A stretch of 64,000 nucleotides of DNA. Source: JAEYXS01 sp943367715 (GTDB lineage: Bacteria > Verrucomicrobiota > Verrucomicrobiia > Limisphaerales > JAEYXS01). Shown one piece after another: positions 59,148 to 64,000 of this stretch. A program made the translations under genes and the position numbers. Under the pieces are notes generated by a model that searched no databases, was not told the DNA's origin, and worked only from the letters and a program-made list of their open reading frames with translations. Positions within the stretch are counted from its first letter, which is position 1. Each line of letters begins with the position of its first letter. The stretch is taken from the NCBI GenBank assembly GCA_943367715.1, contig CALRJY020000007.1, forward strand, positions 62,001 through 126,000, written 5' to 3'.

Positions 59148-59766
59148 CGATCTGTCGCCCTTGGTAGCCGAGTCCGGCGTTGAATCAATTCGAAAAGGCG
59201 CAAACGTCCTCAAGCTCTGTCGCAGTGGGAATGGTTGGACAATCTCGTTTCAAGAGGAACAGATGGCGCTCAATGATTGGCGTGGCGTGCAGATAATCAA
59301 CTACCTCATCCGTCAGCCGAACCAATGGATCCAGTGTGTTGAACTTTATAATTTGGGCACCACCTCAGCGGATGAAAGCTCGTCGACTGACTGTCTTTGG
59401 ACCTCCCGGCAGGAGATAGTAGATCAGACCGCGGTCGACGATTACAACCGTCGAGTTACGGAAATCACTACCAAGCTGGTCCTAGCCCATGAGGAAGAGG
59501 ATCAGGAGACGGTAGATGCATTGGAGGAGGAGAAGGAAATCCTCCGCAAAGAAATCAAGAAGCTTGAGTTCTTCGGAAAGCTCAAGTGCTTTGCCAACTC
59601 TGGCGAGAAGGCCCGTAAGGCAGTTCGCAAAGCGATCTACGCCGTCTTGGCCAAAATCAAGCACCGCTGCCCCAAAACGCATCAGCAACTTGCACATGAC
59701 ATCACGACTGGTGGTTCATGCGTTATATCCCCCAGCATGGGTGTAAGGTACACAGCGGAAAAGTAG
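59140..59766 (+). CDS. Coiled-coil regulator-like protein
   Basis: 208 aa. The region VDDYNRRVTEITTKLVLAHE...LRKEIKKLEFFGK is a coiled coil, and ARKAVRKAIYAVLAKIKHRC plus HDITTGGSCVISP follow. As I recall, this mirrors the C-terminal region of large bacterial ATPase regulators, where a LKGxxYL-type wHTH precedes a similar helix pair and a GxxCxYxP end. Here it stands alone. Start overlaps the upstream HTH gene by 8 nt. Unknown function; probably regulatory. Confidence 0.7.
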   Translation: MINDLSPLVAESGVESIRKGANVLKLCRSGNGWTISFQEEQMALNDWRGVQIINYLIRQPNQWIQCVELYNLGTTSADESSSTDCLWTSRQEIVDQTAVDDYNRRVTEITTKLVLAHEEEDQETVDALEEEKEILRKEIKKLEFFGKLKCFANSGEKARKAVRKAIYAVLAKIKHRCPKTHQQLAHDITTGGSCVISPSMGVRYTAEK

Positions 59767-59806
59767 CAAAATTGGCGCAGATAGTAATTGGCTGAAAACG
59801 CCGAAT

Positions 59807-59983
59807 ATGAAAGCTGACCAAAAACCCACACCCACCACCGGGACAGTGCTTACACGTCTCCTCCCTCAAGAAAACGGGGGAGGAGACATTCCGGCTCAAA
59901 CAACGAAGCCAAATTCCCACCAGCAAAAAGCCCTTGCTTCTGGGGATCTGCAAAACCGGGCTAAGGAAGAAAACCACGTATGA
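59807..59983 (+). CDS. Small ORF coupled to the next gene (58 aa)
   Basis: 58 aa, MKADQKPTPTTGTVLTRLLP and on, rich in Gln, Asn, Lys and Pro and without hydrophobic core. Its TGA overlaps the next ATG (ATGA), as expected for a translated gene. No family recognised. It may be a coupling leader or a true small protein. Confidence 0.55.
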   Translation: MKADQKPTPTTGTVLTRLLPQENGGGDIPAQTTKPNSHQQKALASGDLQNRAKEENHV

Positions 59984-60825
59984 ACGTATCCCTCCAAATG
60001 CCAGTCCCAGTGAAACCGCCTACCATCAACAAGTCGCCAGCCGAAGTCCAAGCGACCACCAAACCACAACCCCTATGTCCCCAAACTGGGGACACGAAGG
60101 AGGCCAAGTCCGCAGCTAAACCGAGTGCAAATGCTAAGACCAGCCAAGACACTGGCGTAGTGCCGAAGGCCCAGAAGGTACACCGCACGGAAGTTGACAA
60201 AACGCTCACTGAAGAGGAGCGGAAGGATCTGGAAAAGCAGGAGAAGGTTGTTGCTGAGAGTGAAAACAAGGGACTGGAGTCGGCTGCGGCGCTGGCCCAC
60301 ATCCACGATAAAAAGCTATATCGTGAGACCCACACCACGTTTCAGGACTACTGCGAGCAGCGCTTGGGCTTCAAACGCTCTCACGGCAATCGGCTGATGA
60401 ATGCTGGCAAGGTGTACACCGCCATCAAGAACCTTCAGAAGAAGGACGAGACCATCTGCATGCCCACTTCGGAATCCCAGTTGCGGGCTTTATCGGGCAT
60501 GGAGGGTGAGACCCTCGAGAATGCGTGGAAAGCAGCGGTCGCCAAGGCGGGCGACTCGAAGCCGACGGCAGCGATTGTAGAGGCCATCGCGCGCGGGCTG
60601 AAAGAGACGAAGCCCGGCAAGAAAACCGCCCATAAGGCGAAAGTTGATATGAAGGCGCTGAAGGATGCATTCCTGAAGCTTTACGCCGTCATCAAGAAGA
60701 ACGAGCAGGAGGAAGAAGTCGAACTGGCCGAGGAGCTTAAGCAGCTGATGCAGATCGACGAAAAGAATGTTGGCGCGGAAGAGAAGCAAAACGGAGCCAA
60801 AGAAGCGAAAGCCGACAAGGCCTAA
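59980..60825 (+). CDS. Putative DNA-binding protein of mobile element (281 aa)
   Basis: 281 aa. Residues 1-75 are Pro/Lys-rich and disordered. Residues about 100-160 (LAHIHDKKLYRETHTTFQDYCEQRLGFKRS) form a conserved helical block I recall in plasmid and phage proteins that have a helix-turn-helix, followed by NRLMNAGKVYTAI, and PTSESQLRALSGM and AAIVEAIARGLKE later. The C-terminus is a charged helix. Probable DNA-binding partition or regulation role; not proven. Couples by ATGA with the upstream 58-aa ORF. Confidence 0.7.
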   Translation: MNVSLQMPVPVKPPTINKSPAEVQATTKPQPLCPQTGDTKEAKSAAKPSANAKTSQDTGVVPKAQKVHRTEVDKTLTEEERKDLEKQEKVVAESENKGLESAAALAHIHDKKLYRETHTTFQDYCEQRLGFKRSHGNRLMNAGKVYTAIKNLQKKDETICMPTSESQLRALSGMEGETLENAWKAAVAKAGDSKPTAAIVEAIARGLKETKPGKKTAHKAKVDMKALKDAFLKLYAVIKKNEQEEEVELAEELKQLMQIDEKNVGAEEKQNGAKEAKADKA

Positions 60826-60849
60826 ATCGAAAGCAACCCAAAATACAGT

Positions 60850-61665
60850 ATGGAAAAGACTAAAATTTCTTGGACAGATAACACCTTCAACCCCTGGATC
60901 GGCTGCACGAAGGTCAGTTCAGGCTGCGCAAACTGCTACGCAGAATACGCCCAGGCGATCCGGTATAAACGCGTGGTGTGGGGCAAAGGACAGCCGCGCA
61001 AGAAGACCGGCACGCCACAGTGGAAAGCAGTCGAGAAGTGGAATGATGAAGCCCAGCAGAATGGCACCCGGACGAAGGTGTTCTGCGCTTCCCTGGCCGA
61101 CGTGTTTGACCGGGAGGTTGCGGATGAATGGCGCGATGAAGTTTTCGACCTGATCGGCGAGACCCCTCATCTCGACTGGCAGTTGCTCACCAAACGCCCT
61201 GATAAGGCGGTGGAGTACGCAGCGAAGACCAACTGGCCGGCCAATGCTTGGATCGGGACCACGGTAGAGAATCAAAACGAGGTATGGCGGGCCGAGTTGA
61301 TTAAGCAGATCCCGGCCGCCGTAAGGTTTCTCTCCATGGAACCGCTACTGAGCCAGGTGACCGTTGATTTGACCGGGATTGACTGGGTGATTGTGGGGGG
61401 CGAATCCGGGCCGGATTGTCGCAGTGTGCAGAAGCCGTGGGTGGAAGACATCAAAGTTCAGTGTGACAATGCCAAGGTGCCGTTCTTCTTCAAGCAGTGG
61501 GGTGGAGTTCGGCCGGATTCCAACGGCCATCTGCTGGACGGGGTGGAACATCACAATTTCCCGACGCCCAAGGCTGATCGGGTGACGAAGAATGTTCTCA
61601 TCACGGACATCATCCCGACTGTCAACATCGCTAGGAACCCGAGCAACGAGCCCAAACTCATGTAA
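60850..61665 (+). CDS. DUF5131 / phage Gp37-Gp68 family protein
   Basis: 271 aa. The opening ISWTDNTFNPWIGCTKVSSG leads to cysteines Cys19, Cys26 and Cys29 (C-x6-C-x2-C, ending CANCYAE). Then DVFDREVADEWRDEVFDLI, LTKRPDKAVEYA and NAWIGTTVENQNE follow, and the late VGGESGPDCR motif with PFFFKQWGG. This is the DUF5131/Gp37-Gp68 family, which occurs in phages and mobile elements; the three cysteines resemble a radical-SAM-type cluster site, but the function is unknown. Genes before and after are also mobile-element genes. Confidence 0.9.
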   Translation: MEKTKISWTDNTFNPWIGCTKVSSGCANCYAEYAQAIRYKRVVWGKGQPRKKTGTPQWKAVEKWNDEAQQNGTRTKVFCASLADVFDREVADEWRDEVFDLIGETPHLDWQLLTKRPDKAVEYAAKTNWPANAWIGTTVENQNEVWRAELIKQIPAAVRFLSMEPLLSQVTVDLTGIDWVIVGGESGPDCRSVQKPWVEDIKVQCDNAKVPFFFKQWGGVRPDSNGHLLDGVEHHNFPTPKADRVTKNVLITDIIPTVNIARNPSNEPKLM

Positions 61666-61673
61666 CGGATAAA

Positions 61674-61699
61674 GCCGGGGTGCCCAAAAGCGCCCCGGC
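61674..61699 (+). promoter_or_regulatory. Leader hairpin 1
   Basis: 10-bp stem GCCGGGGTGC/GCGCCCCGGC (including one G-U pair) with loop CCAAAA. It ends 7 nt before the ATG of the HTH gene at 61707. One of three such hairpins in this island. Confidence 0.8.
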
Positions 61700-61706
61700 A
61701 ATCAAA

Positions 61707-61901
61707 ATGAAGAACGAAACTGTCCATAATTTGCCCCGTCTCGCTTACTCGGTCGAGGAGGTTGCTCATATGTTGAATGTCAGCGAGAAGACCGTCTACC
61801 GCCTGGTCAATCGTAAGCTGCTCAAGGCGACCAAAGCCCTGCGGCACCTCCGTATCACGGCAGCCAGCATAGAGAGCTTTCTTTGCACGACGACCGAATA
61901 G
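61707..61901 (+). CDS. Excisionase-like HTH protein (64 aa)
   Basis: 64 aa. LPRLAYSVEEVAHMLNVSEK and TVYRLVNRKLLKATKALRHL match the excisionase/MerR-like HTH used for tRNA-linked islands. It is a paralog of the 58929 protein (LPxLAYSV start, TVYxL block and H-x-RIT block shared). Preceded by a leader hairpin rather than a canonical ribosome site. Confidence 0.8.
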   Translation: MKNETVHNLPRLAYSVEEVAHMLNVSEKTVYRLVNRKLLKATKALRHLRITAASIESFLCTTTE

Positions 61902-61933
61902 CAATGCGATGGCCCATATCAGGCCCGATTAAC

Positions 61934-61960
61934 GCCGGGGTGCGCGAAAAGCGCCCCGGC
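61934..61960 (+). promoter_or_regulatory. Leader hairpin 2
   Basis: 10-bp stem GCCGGGGTGC/GCGCCCCGGC, loop GCGAAAA, ending 7 nt before the ATG at 61968. Confidence 0.8.
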
Positions 61961-61967
61961 TTCAAAA

Positions 61968-62036
61968 ATGAAAACAAACTCATCCCAACACGAACGGAAT
62001 CCCGATTCCGTTGCTTGTTCAGCCACCGGAGCCTGA
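61968..62036 (+). CDS. Possible tiny ORF (22 aa)
   Basis: 22 codons from ATG at 61968 to TGA (MKTNSSQHERNPDSVACSAT, then GA). It directly follows leader hairpin 2, in the same relative position as the other hairpins have genes. May be a leader peptide or a decayed gene. Confidence 0.35.
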   Translation: MKTNSSQHERNPDSVACSATGA

Positions 62037-62040
62037 CGGC

Positions 62041-62175
62041 TTGAACAACAGAAACCTCCCGATTCCCAAGCCTAAACGGGTGGGCAGAATCAGCGACAGT
62101 GGATCAGATGCAGGGACCATCACAAAAGCCGCTTCCGTGAAGATCAAGCGGAAACAGCTTGCCCGGAAGCAGTAA
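62041..62175 (+). CDS. Possible small basic ORF (44 aa)
   Basis: 44 codons from TTG at 62041 to TAA, in another frame from the 22-aa ORF and starting 4 nt after it. Rich in Lys/Arg (IKRKQLARKQ end). An in-frame TTG at 62011 is also possible. Weak evidence: no ATG and no ribosome site. Possibly coupled to the upstream tiny ORF. Confidence 0.3.
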   Translation: MNNRNLPIPKPKRVGRISDSGSDAGTITKAASVKIKRKQLARKQ

Positions 62176-62189
62176 ACAACCAAGACGAT

Positions 62190-62216
62190 CCGGGGGTGCC
62201 AGAAAAGCGCCCCCGG
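62190..62216 (+). promoter_or_regulatory. Leader hairpin 3
   Basis: Stem CCGGGGGTGC/GCGCCCCCGG with loop CAGAAAA; ends 9 nt before the ATG at 62226 of the primase-like gene. Confidence 0.8.
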
Positions 62217-62225
62217 CATTTCCTT

Positions 62226-63242
62226 ATGAATAATTTTACCACTCATAATAAGCGGCACATAGCCGACCTGAAACAAAAGCTTCCCCTGCCCCGCCTCATG
62301 GCAAAGCTTGGGATGCAACGCTACGCCAAGCCTTCGGCACCCTCTCCCTTCCGATCCGACACGAATCCATCGTGGGGAATCTTCAAGGCAGGGAACGGCT
62401 ACTATTTCAAAGATCTGGCCACTGGAGAGTCAGGCGACGAACTCACGTTCTTGGCCATGCTCAACAAGCTGGATCTCAAAACAGATTTCCCAAAAGTGCT
62501 GGAAATCTATGAAAACCTCTCCATGGCAACTGACATCGCAACTCCGGTGGCTTTTAACAAAGAAGAGACAGTTGTCGAGGTTCCCGTCACTAAAACACCT
62601 CCTGATATGTCCGGTTATGTGCTGGGAACCGACGAGGAGTTGCAGCTTCTCCGTAGTCTACGTGGCTTCAGCATGGAAAGCCTTGGATTGGCTTCTGAGC
62701 GTGGATTCTTGGTGTTCGGGCGATTCAATGGTCAAACAGTTTACGGTCTTAAGGATCAAAGCGGACATGTTTTGGAGCTTCGACGGTTGGATGGTCAGTT
62801 GTTCGACGCTTACGGTTCCTTGCCTGCCCGCAAGAGTCACGCGGTGAAAGGATCTTCGAAGAACTGGCCAGTCGGAATCATGGAGGCACAAGCGTTTCCG
62901 AATGTTCTATTGGTTGAAGGAATTCCTGATTTCCTGGCGGCCTTCGATTTCATGGTGCGTGGTCGTAAAGCAGATGAGATGGCTCCGGTCGCCATGTTAT
63001 CGGCGTCGTGTAATCTTCCAGCTAACTCCCTCCACATGTTTCAAGCGAAGCGGATCAGAATGTATCCCCATGCGGATGATGTTGGCATTAAGGCCGCGGT
63101 TAGATGGTATGCGCAGCTAAAACCGATAGAAGGCACCCAAATCGACTTCCTTGGACTCGATCAAGGCTATGGAGTGAAGGATTTGTGTGAGCTGAATCTC
63201 AAACTAGACGGTCAAAAAGCAGCCAAGGAGGTGCTGCCATGA
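62226..63242 (+). CDS. TOPRIM primase-like protein without zinc-finger cysteines
   Basis: 338 aa from ATG at 62226. The N-terminal region SPFRSDTNPSWGIFKAGNGY then ATGESGDELTFLAML has the layout of a CHC2/primase zinc-binding domain, but the four Cys/His ligands are missing. The TOPRIM domain follows with VEGIPDFLAAFDF (Glu231 and Asp235) and MYPHADDVG near 279-287. It probably primes replication or interacts with the downstream RepA-like ATPase. Stop overlaps the next ATG (ATGA). Preceded by leader hairpin 3. Confidence 0.82.
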   Translation: MNNFTTHNKRHIADLKQKLPLPRLMAKLGMQRYAKPSAPSPFRSDTNPSWGIFKAGNGYYFKDLATGESGDELTFLAMLNKLDLKTDFPKVLEIYENLSMATDIATPVAFNKEETVVEVPVTKTPPDMSGYVLGTDEELQLLRSLRGFSMESLGLASERGFLVFGRFNGQTVYGLKDQSGHVLELRRLDGQLFDAYGSLPARKSHAVKGSSKNWPVGIMEAQAFPNVLLVEGIPDFLAAFDFMVRGRKADEMAPVAMLSASCNLPANSLHMFQAKRIRMYPHADDVGIKAAVRWYAQLKPIEGTQIDFLGLDQGYGVKDLCELNLKLDGQKAAKEVLP

Positions 63243-64000
63243 GCGATGCAATTAATGTCGTGACTGATCCTACCATGCTCACCAAGCAGCCCAAGAGACC
63301 GCCGGAAGGTGTAGAGGCAATCCCGTCCTGCGGTAGCGAACCACCTCCCGGACCACAGACAGCCACCACCAACCAACTAACCGGCACCAAGCTGTTCGAT
63401 CTTCAGGCTCCTGTAGAAAATGATCCCAATGAATTGCTCCAGCACCGTTTTTTGTGCCGAAAAGGCTGTCTCCTAATCGTAGGCAACACGGGTATCGGTA
63501 AGAGTAGTTTGATCATGCAAATGATGATGGAGTGGGCACTGGGGCGTTCATGCATGGGTATTAGTCCTTCTGGTCCTCTAAAATCATTGCTGATCCAGGG
63601 CGAGAACGATGAACAAGATCTTGCCGAGATGCGTGATGGTATCTGTAGCGGCATGGACCTGACCGAAGCCGAGGAAGCATTGTTGAATGACCGCATCACC
63701 ATCTATCAGGAGAACCAGCTCACGGGTGACAAGTTCTTTGAGCAGACTGTTGACCGTTTGCTAGAACATCATAAGCCTGACTTGCTTTGGATTGACCCTG
63801 CCCTGCAATACCTTGGTGGCGATGCAAACAGCCAGGAAACCGTGGGCCGCATGCTTCGTATCAATCTGGCCGGACAGCTAGAGAAGCATAACTGTGGCGG
63901 GGTATTGGTCCATCACACCAACAAGTCAAAAAACGAAAAAAGCAGGCAACCGTCCAATAGTGCATATGCTGCTGCCGGCTCCGCTGAGTTTTCTAACTGG
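63239..64000 (+). CDS. RepA-like AAA ATPase, 3' end outside window
   Basis: 254 visible residues, no stop before the edge. Walker A GNTGIGKSS at 82-90, Walker B DLLWIDP at 181-187 and sensor-like VHHTNKS near 224-230 match the AAA_25/RepA hexameric helicase family of plasmids and phages. The N-terminal 60 residues are Pro/Thr-rich and unusual. It is coupled by ATGA to the primase-like gene, forming a primase-helicase pair typical of satellite or plasmid-type replication modules. Confidence 0.85.
   Translation, partial: MSDAINVVTDPTMLTKQPKRPPEGVEAIPSCGSEPPPGPQTATTNQLTGTKLFDLQAPVENDPNELLQHRFLCRKGCLLIVGNTGIGKSSLIMQMMMEWALGRSCMGISPSGPLKSLLIQGENDEQDLAEMRDGICSGMDLTEAEEALLNDRITIYQENQLTGDKFFEQTVDRLLEHHKPDLLWIDPALQYLGGDANSQETVGRMLRINLAGQLEKHNCGGVLVHHTNKSKNEKSRQPSNSAYAAAGSAEFSNW

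Larger units (their letters stand above)
57567..64000 (+). mobile_element. Integrated mobile island, right end outside window
   Basis: All eleven visible genes are on the plus strand, several overlapping by ATGA. They include tyrosine integrase, two HTH/excisionase-like proteins, a DUF5131 phage-type protein, a TOPRIM primase-like protein and a RepA-like ATPase. The island begins next to tRNA-Ala. No capsid or conjugation gene is seen in this part, so it may be a phage satellite, an integrative plasmid or an ICE; the right boundary is not in the window. Confidence 0.8.

Overview
The window looks like a chromosomal segment of a Verrucomicrobiota bacterium, probably a Limisphaerales/Pedosphaera-type lineage. 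This is inference from gene content: an H-X9-DG prepilin-like protein with a class III signal, very long secreted proteins sharing a C-terminal FYR-type module, an MglA/roadblock switch cluster, CocE-type and ceramidase-like secreted hydrolases, and many REP-like GC-rich palindromes between genes. No rRNA or CRISPR array was seen; one tRNA gene is present.

Layout. 0-5.3 kb: a Ras-like polarity/signalling cluster (MglA-type GTPase, several roadblock proteins, a receiver-PATAN-roadblock response regulator) and a lipoprotein. 5.3-18.3 kb: secreted hydrolases, a double heavy-metal-domain protein, Lnt, a thioredoxin-fold protein, aldo/keto reductase, SGNH hydrolase, MOSC protein, an ATPase + DUF4276-like pair that could be a defence system, and a Gfo/Idh/MocA oxidoreductase. 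A complete IS1-like transposable element (10246-12239), with 20-bp terminal inverted repeats, an 8-bp target duplication and several passenger ORFs, sits exactly between the thioredoxin gene and lnt. 18.5-31 kb: large secreted beta-rich proteins, an amidohydrolase, a putative zincin, an AEC transporter, and intergenic structured repeats including a 160-nt near-perfect palindrome. 31-38.7 kb: tetrapyrrole genes (CobA-HemD fusion, hemC, hemA, CcsA/HemX-like) interrupted by an opposing secreted PQQ-like protein gene, then an MFS transporter. 38.8-46.2 kb: delta-60-repeat protein, Tat-exported ceramidase-like protein, SET protein, lipoprotein, prepilin-like protein. 46.8-55.9 kb: deoC and a surface-polysaccharide locus (O-antigen-ligase-like protein, glycosyltransferases, flippase, GT9). 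56-57.4 kb: yajQ, a lipase-like protein and tRNA-Ala(CGC).

57.5 kb to the end: the start of an integrated mobile island next to the tRNA. It carries a tyrosine recombinase with non-canonical catalytic residues, two excisionase-like HTH proteins, a stand-alone coiled-coil regulator domain, a DNA-binding-like protein, a DUF5131 (Gp37/Gp68) protein, a TOPRIM primase-like protein that lacks zinc-finger cysteines, and a RepA-like ATPase cut by the window edge. Three near-identical GC-rich hairpins each lie 7-9 nt before a start codon in this island. This is the best candidate here for an undescribed regulatory arrangement.

Coordinates and start codons were chosen by reading the sequence. Family names are from recall of motifs, not from a database search.
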